A stretch of DNA of 64,000 nucleotides from an uncultured Acetatifactor sp. (GCA_947631615.1 CANRLX010000003.1:1-64000), one strand, 5' to 3'; shown: positions 1-8,556, counted from the stretch's first letter. The notes: a model not told the origin generated them from the letters alone. A program made the numbers and translations.

Positions 1-2
1 CA

Positions 3-854
3 CAGATGATCCTGGGCGCTGTCACCAGCACTCCCTGTATCGCGGTGACCGAGGTGACCAAGGAGGACAATATGTTCCAGCTGACCCCCTCCGGCTCCGC
101 AGTTGACTGTGCACAGTATGACAACAATTTCCGTCTGTGCTTCTCCGATCCGGATCAGGGCGCAGCCAGCGCACAGTACATCGGTGAGAACAACCTGGCT
201 ACCAAGGTAGCGATTATCTGCGATACCTCCAACGTGTATTCCACCGGTATCCGCGACAGCTTCCTGAAGGGCGCAGAGAGCCAGTCCTTCGAGGTAGTCG
301 CTCAGCTGGAGTACACCGCTGACACCAACCAGGATTTCTCCGTACAGATCCAGAAGGCACAGGAGGCCGGCGCAGATCTGGTATTCCTTCCCATGTATTA
401 TGAGGATGCTTCCAGGATCCTGACCCAGTCCGACGCCGCAGGATATCATCCCTCTTTCTTCAGTTGTGACGGCATGGACGGTATCCTTACCGTGGAGAAC
501 TTCGACACCTCCCTGGCAGAGGGCGTTATGCTTCTGACCCCCTTCGCAGCAGATGCAGAGGACGAGAAGACCCAGAGCTTCGTGAAGGCATATGAGGATG
601 CTTACGGCGAAACACCCAACCAGTTTGCCGCAGACGGCTATGACTGCGTGTACGCTATCAAGGCTGCCCTGGAGGCTTCCAACGCCACTCCTGACATGAG
701 CGTTTCCGATCTCTGCGAGGCTTTGAAGAGCGCTATGACCCAGATCTCCCTGGACGGTCTGACCGGCGAGGGAATGACCTGGAACGAGGCAGGCGAGCCC
801 TCCAAGGCTCCCAAGGCTGTCAAGATTGTGGACGGCGCCTACACCGCAATGTAA
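3..854 (+). CDS. livK: branched-chain amino acid ABC transporter substrate-binding protein (5' partial)
   Basis: This is the C-terminal 283 residues of a periplasmic-binding-fold receptor of the leucine/isoleucine/valine family. Such proteins are lipid-anchored outside the cell in Gram-positives and deliver amino acids to the LivHMGF permease. The reading frame is open from the window edge, so the start, signal peptide and lipobox lie upstream; the ATG at position 6 is internal. The stretch AVTSTPCIAVTEV and the later DGYDCVYAIKAAL region are typical of the family. A terminator follows, and livHMGF is next on the same strand. The codon choice is strongly biased, as expected for an abundant binding protein. 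The true ligand cannot be told from the sequence. Confidence 0.93.
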   Translation, partial: QMILGAVTSTPCIAVTEVTKEDNMFQLTPSGSAVDCAQYDNNFRLCFSDPDQGAASAQYIGENNLATKVAIICDTSNVYSTGIRDSFLKGAESQSFEVVAQLEYTADTNQDFSVQIQKAQEAGADLVFLPMYYEDASRILTQSDAAGYHPSFFSCDGMDGILTVENFDTSLAEGVMLLTPFAADAEDEKTQSFVKAYEDAYGETPNQFAADGYDCVYAIKAALEASNATPDMSVSDLCEALKSAMTQISLDGLTGEGMTWNEAGEPSKAPKAVKIVDGAYTAM

Positions 855-880
855 CAAAAACAGGATATGAGAGACCGACG

Positions 881-919
881 AGGGTTGCCTTAGACTCTAA
901 GGCGGCCCTTGTCTTTTTT
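881..919 (+). terminator. rho-independent terminator after livK
   Basis: A 14-bp stem (881-894 with 896-909, G-T pairs tolerated) with a very short loop is followed by a T-rich run at 911-919. It separates the abundant receptor gene from the permease genes, which have their own promoter just downstream. Partial read-through is common in such operons. Confidence 0.85.
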
Positions 920-934
920 CCCTATTCTTTTTGC

Positions 935-963
935 TTGCTAGTTAGATTGTATTCTGGTATACT
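935..963 (+). promoter_or_regulatory. promoter of livHMGF
   Basis: A TTGCTA -35 at 935-940 and a consensus TATACT -10 at 958-963 are separated by 17 bp. They lie between the livK terminator and the livH start at 1015. Confidence 0.65.
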
Positions 964-1014
964 TATATTTAATTGTGAAGCAAATTTTTAGGAACGGTAC
1001 GAACGGAGGTACTT

Positions 1015-1899
1015 ATGAGCTTTTTAACGTTTTTGATCAATGGTATCAGTCTGGGAAGTGTGTACGCGCTGATCGCTCTCGGCTATACGATGGTGTACGG
1101 CATCGCCAAGATGCTGAATTTTGCCCACGGAGACGTTATCATGGTGGGGGCCTTTGCCACCTACACCGTGTGCAGCACCTTTGGGCTCTCACCGGTTCTC
1201 GGCGTTCTGGTGGCGGTGGTGCTGTGCACCGTTTTGGGAATGGTGATCGAGAAGGTGGCCTACAAGCCTCTGCGAAAGGCGTCCTCGCCTCTGGCAGTGT
1301 TGATCACCGCCATCGGTGTGAGCTACTTTTTACAGAATGTGGCGCTGTTGATCTTCGGATCCAACATGAAGTCCTTCACCTCCGTTGTACCTCTGGATTC
1401 CGTCAAATTCTTTGGAGGCAGGATCACGATCTCCGGCGAGACCATTGTGACCATCCTCGTCTGCATTGTCATTATGGCGGCGCTGATGCTCTTTATCAAC
1501 AAGACAAAGGCCGGACAGGCTATGCTGGCGGTGTCTGAGGACAAGGGTGCGGCGCAGCTCATGGGGATCAACGCGAACGCCACCATCACCCTGACCTTTG
1601 CCATTGGCTCTGCCCTGGCGGCAGTGGCCGGCGTGCTCTTGTGCTCCGCGTACCCGTCCCTGACGCCCTACACCGGCTCCATGCCCGGCATCAAGGCGTT
1701 TGTGGCGGCGGTGTTCGGCGGGATCGGTTCCATTCCCGGAGCCTTCATCGGAGGCATCCTCCTGGGAGTCATTGAAAATCTGACCAAGGCCTACATTTCC
1801 GCACAGCTTTCGGACGCCATCGTGTTTGCCGTGCTGATCGTGGTGCTCCTGGTGAAGCCCACCGGTCTGCTGGGCAAAAACATTCAGGAGAAGGTGTGA
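1015..1899 (+). CDS. livH: branched-chain amino acid ABC transporter permease LivH
   Basis: This is an integral membrane permease of 294 residues, the usual length for LivH. It forms the translocation channel together with LivM. The protein is hydrophobic throughout, with about eight membrane segments. It has the family opening (NGISLGSVYALIALGYTMVY) and a cytoplasmic coupling segment, the AVSEDKGAAQLMGIN stretch, at about residues 177-191. The start is set by a GGAGGT ribosome binding site 6 nt upstream. It is followed after 22 bp by livM in the same operon. Branched-chain amino acids are the likely substrate from family membership, but some members of this family carry other amino acids. 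Confidence 0.94.
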   Translation: MSFLTFLINGISLGSVYALIALGYTMVYGIAKMLNFAHGDVIMVGAFATYTVCSTFGLSPVLGVLVAVVLCTVLGMVIEKVAYKPLRKASSPLAVLITAIGVSYFLQNVALLIFGSNMKSFTSVVPLDSVKFFGGRITISGETIVTILVCIVIMAALMLFINKTKAGQAMLAVSEDKGAAQLMGINANATITLTFAIGSALAAVAGVLLCSAYPSLTPYTGSMPGIKAFVAAVFGGIGSIPGAFIGGILLGVIENLTKAYISAQLSDAIVFAVLIVVLLVKPTGLLGKNIQEKV

Positions 1900-1921
1900 C
1901 CGAGAGGGGAGGAGAGCAGCG

Positions 1922-3004
1922 ATGAAGCAAAAGAAGTTATCCAAGAAACTATCCAAAAATGTAAGGAGCAGCCTGATCACCTACGGCATGGTGGCGGTCG
2001 TTTATGTGATCGTCCAGATCCTGATCGGCACGGGGAACATCAACAATCTGCTTAAGGGGATGCTGGTTCCGCTCTGCACCTACGCCATCCTGGCGGTGTC
2101 TTTGAATCTGACAGTGGGCATCCTGGGGGAGCTGAGCCTGGGTCATGCGGGCTTCATGTGTATCGGGGCCTTTTCCAGCGCGTTCTTTTCCAGCTGTCTG
2201 AAGGGCACCTCCTTTCCCGCGGGGCTTCGATTCTTCCTTGCCATTTTGATCGGCGCGGCCTGCGCGGGGATCTTCGGCATCCTGATCGGTATTCCGGTTC
2301 TGCGCCTGAAGGGGGACTACCTGGCGATCGTGACGCTGGCCTTCGGCGAGATCATCAAGAACCTGGTCAACGCCATGTATGTGGGAGTGGATGAGAACGG
2401 GCTCCACTTTTCCATGAAGAACGCTATGGAGCTGCATCTGTCCGAAAACGGCAGGACCATCATCAACGGCGCCCAGGGGATCACCGGTACGCCCAAGGAC
2501 GCCAACTTTACCATCGCCACGGTGCTGCTTTTGATCACGCTGTTTGTTGTGCTGAATCTGATCCACTCCAGGGACGGGCGCGCGATCATGTCCATCCGTG
2601 ACAACACCATCGCGGCGGAGTCCGTGGGGATCAACATTACAAAATATAAGATTATGGCCTTCTCCATCTCCGCGGCCCTGGCAGGTGTGGCGGGGGTGCT
2701 GTACGCCCACAATCTGTCCACCCTGACGGCCACCTCCAAAAACTTTGGCTATAATATGTCCATTCTGTTTTTGGTGTTTGTGGTGCTGGGCGGCATCGGC
2801 AACATACGGGGCTCCATTATCGCCGCCGTGATCCTGACGCTGCTTCCCGAGCTTCTCCGCGGGCTGAACGACTATCGTATGCTGATCTACTCGATCGTGT
2901 TGATTTTGATGATGCTCTTTAACTGGGCTCCCAAGTGTATCGAGTGGAGGGAGCGGCTTGCGTACCGGATACGGGGCAGACGCAAAGAGACGAAGGAGGT
3001 TTAA
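1922..3004 (+). CDS. livM: branched-chain amino acid ABC transporter permease LivM
   Basis: This is the second permease subunit, 360 residues, partner of LivH. A basic N-terminus (KQKKLSKKLSKN) precedes multiple membrane segments. The coupling region (SIRDNTIAAESVGINITKYK) sits at about residues 222-241 and ends in a glycine-rich GGIGNIRGS motif near residue 291. A GGGGAGGAG ribosome binding site precedes the ATG. The stop codon is 5 nt before the livG start, so translation is likely coupled. Role and partners follow from family membership and from gene order. Confidence 0.94.
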   Translation: MKQKKLSKKLSKNVRSSLITYGMVAVVYVIVQILIGTGNINNLLKGMLVPLCTYAILAVSLNLTVGILGELSLGHAGFMCIGAFSSAFFSSCLKGTSFPAGLRFFLAILIGAACAGIFGILIGIPVLRLKGDYLAIVTLAFGEIIKNLVNAMYVGVDENGLHFSMKNAMELHLSENGRTIINGAQGITGTPKDANFTIATVLLLITLFVVLNLIHSRDGRAIMSIRDNTIAAESVGINITKYKIMAFSISAALAGVAGVLYAHNLSTLTATSKNFGYNMSILFLVFVVLGGIGNIRGSIIAAVILTLLPELLRGLNDYRMLIYSIVLILMMLFNWAPKCIEWRERLAYRIRGRRKETKEV

Positions 3005-3009
3005 GGAAG

Positions 3010-3768
3010 ATGGCGTTGTTGGAGGTAAAAAACTTAAGCATTTCCTTTGGCGGACTGAGGGCGGTGGACGATTTTCACGTGGAGATTGAGAAGGGCTGCT
3101 TATACGGCCTGATCGGACCAAACGGCGCCGGCAAGACCACCGTGTTCAACCTGCTCACCGGCGTATACAAGCCCAGCGAGGGCTTTATCACGCTGGACGA
3201 AAAAAACATCACCGGAAAGAAGACGATCGACATCAACAGGGCCGGAATCGCCAGGACCTTCCAGAATATTCGGCTTTTTCGGGATCTCTCCGTGATCGAC
3301 AATGTGAAGGTGGGTCTGCACAACCACAATGGGTATTCCACGCTGACGGGCATCCTGCGCCTTCCCAAGTATTATCGGGTGGAGCGGGAAATGACGGAGG
3401 AGGCTATGGAGCTTTTAAAGGTGTTCGGACTGGACGGCGAGGCGGAGACGCTGGCGGCAAACCTTCCCTACGGCAAACAGCGCAAGCTGGAGATCGCCAG
3501 GGCGCTTGCCACCAAGCCGAAGCTTCTTTTGCTGGACGAGCCGGCGGCCGGCATGAATCCCAATGAGACGCAGGAGCTGATGGATACCATCCGCTTTGTG
3601 CGGGAGCACTTTGAACAGACCATTCTCCTGATCGAGCACGACATGCGCCTGGTCAGCGGGATCTGCGAAAAGCTCACCGTGCTGAACTTTGGACGGATCC
3701 TCTGCCAGGGGGAGACCGGTGAGGTGCTGAACAACCCGGAAGTCATCAAGGCGTATCTGGGAGAATAG
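3010..3768 (+). CDS. livG: branched-chain amino acid ABC transporter ATP-binding protein LivG
   Basis: This is an ABC ATPase of 252 residues that drives the LivHM permease from the cytoplasmic face. Walker A is GPNGAGKTT (residues 36-44). The signature is the LivG-type LPYGKQRKLEIARAL rather than LSGGQ, followed directly by Walker B LLLLDEP, and the switch histidine lies in LLIEHDM. A longer open frame begins at 2935 inside livM, but the ATG at 3010 has an AAGGAGG site at about 2993-2999 and matches the family N-terminus, so I chose it. Confidence 0.95.
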   Translation: MALLEVKNLSISFGGLRAVDDFHVEIEKGCLYGLIGPNGAGKTTVFNLLTGVYKPSEGFITLDEKNITGKKTIDINRAGIARTFQNIRLFRDLSVIDNVKVGLHNHNGYSTLTGILRLPKYYRVEREMTEEAMELLKVFGLDGEAETLAANLPYGKQRKLEIARALATKPKLLLLDEPAAGMNPNETQELMDTIRFVREHFEQTILLIEHDMRLVSGICEKLTVLNFGRILCQGETGEVLNNPEVIKAYLGE

Positions 3769-3780
3769 GGGGACATACCG

Positions 3781-4491
3781 ATGGCAATGTTGGAGGTAAA
3801 GGATTTAAAAGTATATTATGGTATGATTCAGGCCATCAAGGGCGTCTCTTTCCATGTGGACGAGGGAGAGGTCGTGGCTCTGATCGGTGCAAACGGCGCC
3901 GGCAAGACTACCATCCTGCACACCATATCGGGACTGCTTGCCCCCAAGGAGGGCAGCGTTGTCTTTGAGGGCAAAGATATTGTAAAGATCCCCGGACATA
4001 AAATCGTCTCTATGGGAATGGCGCATGTGCCGGAGGGAAGAAGGGTCTTTGCCCAGATGTCCGTGCTCCAAAACCTGAAGATGGGCGCGTATACCCGCAG
4101 GGATAAGGAGGAGGTCAACCAGATGCTGAGAACGGTGTTTGACCGCTTCCCCAGGCTGGAGGAGCGCCAGAGCCAGATGGCGGGCACCTTGAGCGGAGGG
4201 GAGCAGCAGATGCTTGCCATGGGCAGAGCGCTGATGTCCCATCCCAAGATCATCCTGATGGACGAGCCGTCCATGGGACTGTCACCGATCTTTGTAAATG
4301 AGATATTTGATATTATAGAGAAGGTCAGCAAGAGCGGCACCACCGTGCTTTTGGTGGAGCAGAACGCAAAGAAGGCGCTCTCCATTGCGGACAGAGCGTA
4401 CGTGCTGGAGACGGGCACCATTGCCCTGGAGGGAAAGGCAAGCGAGCTTTTGAACAACGAGGCGATCAAAAAAGCCTACCTTGGGGAATAG
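3781..4491 (+). CDS. livF: branched-chain amino acid ABC transporter ATP-binding protein LivF
   Basis: This is the second ATPase of the transporter, 236 residues, which pairs with LivG. Walker A is GANGAGKTT (residues 36-44), the signature is LSGGEQQMLAMGRAL, and Walker B is IILMDEP. The GLSP after Walker B is typical of LivF. It starts 12 nt after livG with a GGGGGA site upstream and closes the liv gene set. The following kinase-like gene is only 56 bp away and may be read from the same transcript. Confidence 0.95.
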   Translation: MAMLEVKDLKVYYGMIQAIKGVSFHVDEGEVVALIGANGAGKTTILHTISGLLAPKEGSVVFEGKDIVKIPGHKIVSMGMAHVPEGRRVFAQMSVLQNLKMGAYTRRDKEEVNQMLRTVFDRFPRLEERQSQMAGTLSGGEQQMLAMGRALMSHPKIILMDEPSMGLSPIFVNEIFDIIEKVSKSGTTVLLVEQNAKKALSIADRAYVLETGTIALEGKASELLNNEAIKKAYLGE

Positions 4492-4547
4492 GAGCGGCAG
4501 ATGCCGTTAAAATGAGAGGAACGCAGGTTGCAGATGGGAGTAAGCGT

Positions 4548-5171
4548 ATGGAGAATGTTGTGATCACGATTGCCAGACAGTACGGGAGCGGCGGCAGGAC
4601 CGTCGGCGAGATGCTGGCCAAAAGACTTGGGATTCACTATTACGACAAGGAGCTGATGAAGCTTGCCAGCGACGACAGTGGCATCAGCGAGGCGCTGTTT
4701 GCCAATGCGGACGAGAAGCTGAAGAGCACAAGGCTGTTTCACATTGCGAAGAACGCGTACAACGGGGAGCTGATCCCGCCGGAGAGCGATGATTTTACGT
4801 CCACGGACAATCTGTTCAACTATCAGGCAAAGATCATCCGCCAGTTGGCGGAGGAGGAGTCCTGTGTCATTATGGGGCGCTGTGCGGACTATGTGCTGAA
4901 GGAGTACGACAATGTGCTCAGCGTGTTCATCCATGCCCCTCGGGACTTTTGTCTGGAGCAGGCTGCCAAAAAGCACGATATGGCAGAGAAGGAGCTGGAG
5001 CGATTGATTCAGAAGACGGATAAGCATCGGGCGGAGTACTATAAGTACCACACCGGCAGAGTGTGGACGGACGCTAGGAACTATGATCTGTGTCTGGACA
5101 GCTCGAAGCTGGGATTTGAGCGCTGTGTGGAGGAGATCGTGGCGTATATGAAGGTGCGGTTTCCGGAGTGA
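4548..5171 (+). CDS. cytidylate kinase-like family protein
   Basis: This is a predicted nucleotide-binding protein of 207 residues in the cytidylate-kinase-like family, which is widespread in Clostridia and mostly uncharacterised. The N-terminus has the P-loop-like stretch ITIARQYGSGGRTVGEML, and a second conserved stretch (SCVIMGRCADYVL) lies in the middle. True CMP kinases share only the overall fold, so the substrate is unknown. An upstream in-frame ATG at 4512 exists, but the ATG at 4548 has GGGAG 7 nt upstream and gives the usual family N-terminus. The stop codon sits inside a 13-bp direct repeat (see 5168-5193). Confidence 0.8.
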   Translation: MENVVITIARQYGSGGRTVGEMLAKRLGIHYYDKELMKLASDDSGISEALFANADEKLKSTRLFHIAKNAYNGELIPPESDDFTSTDNLFNYQAKIIRQLAEEESCVIMGRCADYVLKEYDNVLSVFIHAPRDFCLEQAAKKHDMAEKELERLIQKTDKHRAEYYKYHTGRVWTDARNYDLCLDSSKLGFERCVEEIVAYMKVRFPE

Positions 5172-5193
5172 GATAAATCAGTGAGACAAATCA
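5168..5193 (+). repeat. 13-bp tandem repeat (2 copies) straddling a stop codon
   Basis: Units 5168-5180 and 5181-5193 differ at one base (GTGAGAYAAATCA). The first copy contains the TGA stop of the kinase-like gene. This is the smallest of the arrays noted in this window. Confidence 0.7.
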
Positions 5194-5260
5194 GGCAGAA
5201 CAGCAAAAAAAGAGATTTTTAACATACCGTTTTTTAGATGAAAAGAACAAGGAGGACAAT

Positions 5261-6268
5261 ATGAAAAAAGTATTGGGGGTATTTATAATTAGTTTTTTCT
5301 TCCTTTGTATTACATCTTGTGGGAGCAATTCTTTTAATATTTCACAGTCAAAAAGTGAAATTGAATTAGGAGATAAAGTAGATGTGATTCAATTTTTTGA
5401 TTATGATTCAAAAGATATTGCAGAAATTAGAGCGTTAAATGAAGACGATTTGAATACAAATAAAATAGGAAATTATGATATTCGATTCCAGATAAGGAAT
5501 ACAAGAGGAAAGACACAAGAAATGACATTTAAATTTTCGGTTATAGATACACAGCCGCCAACTTTAACAGTTATTGAAAACGATATATATATAGCTTCTG
5601 GCACAGATTTTGATATAAATAATTATGCTACTTCATCAGATAAAAGCAATAACTGTCAAATTAAATATGATGGAGAGATTGATGTTAGTAAAGAAGGAAT
5701 ATATAATATTGATGTTTATGCGGTTGATGACAGCGGAAATGCAAGTGAAAAAGAGAATATAAAAATAACAGTTGAAGATAGAAGTGATTGCGATATAAGA
5801 AATGCTAAATTTGGAGATAATAAAGAAACTGTAAAAAGATATGAAACGCTTGAATGTACAGACGATTCATATAATAGCCTTACCTATCTGACTGATTTAT
5901 CTGGCGAAGATGCTTGTCTTGTGTATTGTTTTAATAATTCTGATGAATTGTATATAGTTGGATATAGCATATATGAAAGTCATACTGATTATAGCCAATA
6001 CATATCTGCTTACAATAATATTAAAGAAAATGTTACAAAAAAATATGGTTCTCCGAATAATGAATGGATAAAAAAAGGTTCTCTTTATAGTTATTGTAAC
6101 AGTGAAGCTGAAGCATTGCAGCTAGGGGAGATTGCATATTATTCAGTGTGGGAATTGGAAAGGTATAAGATAGAAATGGGATTGTCAACTGATAACTATG
6201 AAGTAACATTTATTTTAAAATATACGTCAAATGAATTTGGTGAAGATGAAGATTTATCTAATTATTAA
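5261..6268 (+). CDS. lipoprotein with Ig-like (DUF5011-type) repeats
   Basis: This is a predicted surface lipoprotein of 335 residues. The signal peptide ends in the lipobox ITSC, with the lipidated Cys at about residue 20. Two beta-rich segments (about 28-97 and 98-172) have the TVIDTQPPTLTV and VYAVDDSGNASEKENI motifs of bacterial Ig-like domains. The remaining 160 residues are acidic and I do not recognise them. The ATG has an AAGGAGG site. The gene is much more AT-rich than its neighbours, uses A/T-ending codons throughout and stands alone, which suggests recent acquisition. Function is unknown; cell-surface binding or adhesion is a guess. Confidence 0.8.
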   Translation: MKKVLGVFIISFFFLCITSCGSNSFNISQSKSEIELGDKVDVIQFFDYDSKDIAEIRALNEDDLNTNKIGNYDIRFQIRNTRGKTQEMTFKFSVIDTQPPTLTVIENDIYIASGTDFDINNYATSSDKSNNCQIKYDGEIDVSKEGIYNIDVYAVDDSGNASEKENIKITVEDRSDCDIRNAKFGDNKETVKRYETLECTDDSYNSLTYLTDLSGEDACLVYCFNNSDELYIVGYSIYESHTDYSQYISAYNNIKENVTKKYGSPNNEWIKKGSLYSYCNSEAEALQLGEIAYYSVWELERYKIEMGLSTDNYEVTFILKYTSNEFGEDEDLSNY

Positions 6269-6357
6269 TTTGTGCAATTATAAAGTGGTTCCTTTTTGTG
6301 AGTGTGCTTTAATGCTGGAAATAGGCTGAGTGTGTAAATACTGATCTTCTATGGTAA

Positions 6358-6402
6358 TGATGGCTGAAGGCTCCCTGATGAGTTTCCAGCCATTTATTTT
6401 AT
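6358..6402 (+). terminator. possible terminator after the AT-rich lipoprotein
   Basis: A 7-bp stem (6360-6366 with 6387-6393) encloses a 20-nt loop and is followed by an AT-rich tail with several T's. The rest of 6269-6524 is AT-rich and I see no gene in it. Confidence 0.4.
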
Positions 6403-6524
6403 ATAACATCTTATTCTGGTAAACATATTTCATACATAATACTCAGTTTGCCGTAGACCTGTCCTCAGTTATGGATGGGAATGAATCATTTTTTATTTTT
6501 GGGAGGAAGGGAGGATATCCTACG

Positions 6525-7259
6525 TTGAGAAATCCTGCGATGAGAAAGCCTGTAATAGGGGTGATCCCCTTGTACGATGAAAAGAGGGAGAGCCTTTGGA
6601 TGCTGCCCGGGTATCTGGACGGCCTGGCGGAGGCGGGCGCGATACCGGTCATACTGCCGCTTCACGCTTCCGTGGAGGAGCTTCACCAGACGGATGCGAT
6701 GCTGGACGGATATCTCTTTACGGGAGGCCAGGACGTGAATCCTGCGCTCTATGGGGAGAAGCCGCGAAGCTGCTGCGGCGCGCCCTGTGAGGAGAGGGAT
6801 CTGCTGGAACAAAGGATCTACGAGATCGCCTGCGGGCAGGACAAGCCGATTCTCGGGATCTGTCGGGGAATCCAGCTATTGAATGTGCTGCACGGGGGAA
6901 GCCTGTATCAGGATCTTGCGCAGGAATTTCCGGAGAAAAGCGGAGTGGAGCACCACATGACGGCTCCCTATGACCGGACCGTTCACGGGGTGGAGATCCG
7001 GCGGGACAGTCCGCTGTACCGGACGCTGGGTAAGGAGTCGCTCAGAGTGAACAGCTATCACCACCAGGGCGTGAAGCGCGTGGGAGAAGGCCTGCAGATT
7101 ATGGCGGTGGCGGAGGACGGTCTTGTGGAGGCGCTGTGCCGGAAGGACAAAAGGTTCGTCTGGGCCCTTCAGTGGCATCCGGAACTGATCTACCAGAAGG
7201 ACGGGGATGCGTTGAAGGTGTTCCAGGCGTTTGTGAAGGCGTGTCTGCCCGAAAGCTGA
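6525..7259 (+). CDS. gamma-glutamyl-gamma-aminobutyrate hydrolase family protein (class I amidotransferase fold)
   Basis: This is a cytosolic hydrolase of the peptidase C26 / PuuD-like family, which cleaves gamma-glutamyl bonds. The nucleophile Cys lies in GICRGIQLLN (Cys at about residue 113) and the His-Glu pair in ALQWHPEL. The LFTGGQDVNPALYGE segment is typical of the family. Three starts are possible. I prefer the TTG at 6525 because GGAAGGGAGG ends 10 nt upstream; the ATG at 6540 is too far from it, and the ATG at 6471 has no site. The exact substrate is not known. It stands alone between accessory genes. Confidence 0.82.
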   Translation: MRNPAMRKPVIGVIPLYDEKRESLWMLPGYLDGLAEAGAIPVILPLHASVEELHQTDAMLDGYLFTGGQDVNPALYGEKPRSCCGAPCEERDLLEQRIYEIACGQDKPILGICRGIQLLNVLHGGSLYQDLAQEFPEKSGVEHHMTAPYDRTVHGVEIRRDSPLYRTLGKESLRVNSYHHQGVKRVGEGLQIMAVAEDGLVEALCRKDKRFVWALQWHPELIYQKDGDALKVFQAFVKACLPES

Positions 7260-7277
7260 CAAGGTATGGAAGTGTTC

Positions 7278-7514
7278 CTAATGCCTGAGACGAATCAAAA
7301 GACGAATCAAAAGTTTTATCATAATGAGCACGGCCAAAACAACAGCCGTGACTATTCCATAAAGCAAAATGCCTGTGTACCATGGAGCCGACCGTACAAC
7401 GTATAAATCAGGATGAGTCTTATAATCCCAAAATACAGATATTCCATATCCAATAAAAATGCCGATACATGTGCCAATCACTATGTTCAAAATAGGATTT
7501 ATTTTTTTTAACAT
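7278..7514 (-). CDS. small two-helix membrane protein, unknown function
   Basis: This protein has 78 residues with two predicted membrane helices (about 8-28 and 47-73) joined by a short polar loop containing WDYKTHPDLYVVRSAPW. GAGGTGA precedes the ATG. The C-terminus has a duplicated LLIR caused by an exact 12-bp tandem duplication (7289-7312). It is convergent with the preceding hydrolase gene, with only 18 bp between the stops. No function can be assigned. Confidence 0.7.
   Translation of the reverse strand: MLKKINPILNIVIGTCIGIFIGYGISVFWDYKTHPDLYVVRSAPWYTGILLYGIVTAVVLAVLIMIKLLIRLLIRLRH
7289..7312 (-). repeat. 12-bp tandem duplication in the 3' end of a small membrane gene
   Basis: Two exact copies of GACGAATCAAAA (plus strand) encode LLIR-LLIR three codons before the stop of the 78-residue protein. 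The duplication is in frame. Confidence 0.75.
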
Positions 7515-7596
7515 AATAAATCACCTCTGCATAAATATCAGCTTCAAAATCCCTGGACAGCCCCACAATTCCGAAAAGGGACAAAATTATTGATAC

Positions 7597-7740
7597 GACA
7601 AATTATCAAAAAGACAAATTATCAATAAAATAAATTCTCGTTGAGATAAATTATCATTGAAATAAATTATCAATAAAATAAATTCACATTGAGATAAATT
7701 ATCATTGAGATAAATTACCAATCAGATAAATACCAATATA
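7597..7740. repeat. 16-bp tandem array, nine degenerate units, downstream of lexA
   Basis: Nine consecutive 16-bp units follow, with minus-strand consensus TGATAATTTATCTCAA. Some copies match nearly exactly and others differ at 3-5 positions. A tenth, weaker copy may lie at 7580-7595. The phase continues to the lexA stop, where GGTAATTTTTATA looks like a further degenerate unit containing the TAA. The array fills the 230-bp gap between lexA and the small membrane gene and would lie in the lexA 3' untranslated region. There are no unique spacers, so it is not a CRISPR. Confidence 0.9.
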
Positions 7741-7744
7741 AAAA

Positions 7745-8362
7745 TTACCGATAGAACCGAAAGACACCGAACACGGTCCCAAGGATCTGGCAGTCGTCCA
7801 CGATAATGGGATCCATCGTATCGTTTTCCGGCTGCAGGCGAATACGGCCGTTCTCCTTATAGAAAGTCTTTACCGTGGCGGAATCATCGATCAGAGCCAC
7901 CACGATCTGTCCGTTGCTGGCGGTGGAGCAGGAGTTGACAAAAACGCGGTCCCCGTTAAAGATACCGGCGTTGATCATGGAGTCGCCGCGCACGTTCAGA
8001 ATGAAGGACTCCCCTTTGGGAACCAGGTCGGCGGGAACCGGAAAGTATTCCTCGATGTTCTCCTCCGCCAGAATCGGCTGGCCGGCGGCCACGTTTCCGA
8101 TTACGGGGAGGCTTACCATCTCCGTGCGCACCATCTGGAAGCTGTCGTCACAAATCTCAATGGCGCGGGGCTTGGTGGGATCCCTTCGGATGTAGCCGTT
8201 CTTCTCCAGGGTCTCCAGATGGGAGTGGACGGAGGAAGTGGACTTTAGGTTGACCCGCTCGCAGATCTCGCGCACTGTGGGAGGATACCCCTTCTGCAGG
8301 ATCTCATCCTTGATATAATCCAAAATCTCCTGTTGCTTGTTGGAAATCTTACCGTAACCCAT
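7745..8362 (-). CDS. lexA: SOS-response transcriptional repressor LexA
   Basis: LexA represses DNA-damage genes and inactivates itself by RecA-stimulated self-cleavage. The protein has 205 residues. The N-terminal winged helix-turn-helix covers about 1-65, the cleavage site is Ala93-Gly94 in VAAGQP, and the catalytic pair is Ser128 (GDSM) and Lys165 (ATVKTF). All key residues are present. The AGGAGGTAAT site precedes the ATG. It is divergent from a LysM membrane protein, with a cluster of LexA-box-like palindromes between them, matching the lexA-yneA arrangement of Bacillus. It should therefore be autoregulated. Confidence 0.97.
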   Translation of the reverse strand: MGYGKISNKQQEILDYIKDEILQKGYPPTVREICERVNLKSTSSVHSHLETLEKNGYIRRDPTKPRAIEICDDSFQMVRTEMVSLPVIGNVAAGQPILAEENIEEYFPVPADLVPKGESFILNVRGDSMINAGIFNGDRVFVNSCSTASNGQIVVALIDDSATVKTFYKENGRIRLQPENDTMDPIIVDDCQILGTVFGVFRFYR

Positions 8363-8393
8363 TTCGATTACCTCCTGTAGCTTTCATATCCTT

Positions 8394-8422
8394 AGTATAC
8401 CACTCCCCCAACAAAAAAGCAA
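8394..8422 (-). promoter_or_regulatory. lexA promoter
   Basis: On the minus strand a TTGCTT -35 (8417-8422) and a TATACT -10 (8394-8399) are separated by 17 bp, about 30 bp before the lexA start. A LexA-box-like half site (8434-8445) lies just upstream. Confidence 0.65.
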
Positions 8423-8455
8423 ACATATATTCCAAAAATATGTTCGATTTTTGTA

Positions 8456-8484
8456 TTGACAAAAGAAAATATGTTCGATATAAT
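8456..8484 (+). promoter_or_regulatory. consensus promoter of the YneA-like gene, with LexA box in the spacer
   Basis: A perfect TTGACA (8456-8461) and TATAAT (8479-8484) with a 17-bp spacer. The spacer holds the LexA-box-like GAAAATATGTTC (8465-8476), so LexA binding would cover the polymerase site. A promoter this strong needs tight repression, as expected for a division inhibitor. Confidence 0.85.
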
Positions 8485-8517
8485 ACGAATCAGAACAAAT
8501 GTTCCGAACATATTTTC
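8465..8517. promoter_or_regulatory. cluster of LexA (SOS) operator sites
   Basis: Three sites resemble the Gram-positive box GAAC-N4-GTTC: GAAAATATGTTC (8465-8476), the perfect-armed GAACAAATGTTC (8493-8504), and GAACATATTTTC (8506-8517). The first and third each have one arm mismatch. A fourth half-matching site lies at 8434-8445 on the lexA side. Confidence 0.8.
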
Positions 8518-8556
8518 CGAACAGACATTTCGGTCTGCGGAGGGCAGGAGGAAGTT

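Noticed and set aside
7597-7740. CRISPR array
   Set aside because: Units are contiguous 16-bp repeats without unique spacers, and no cas genes are near.
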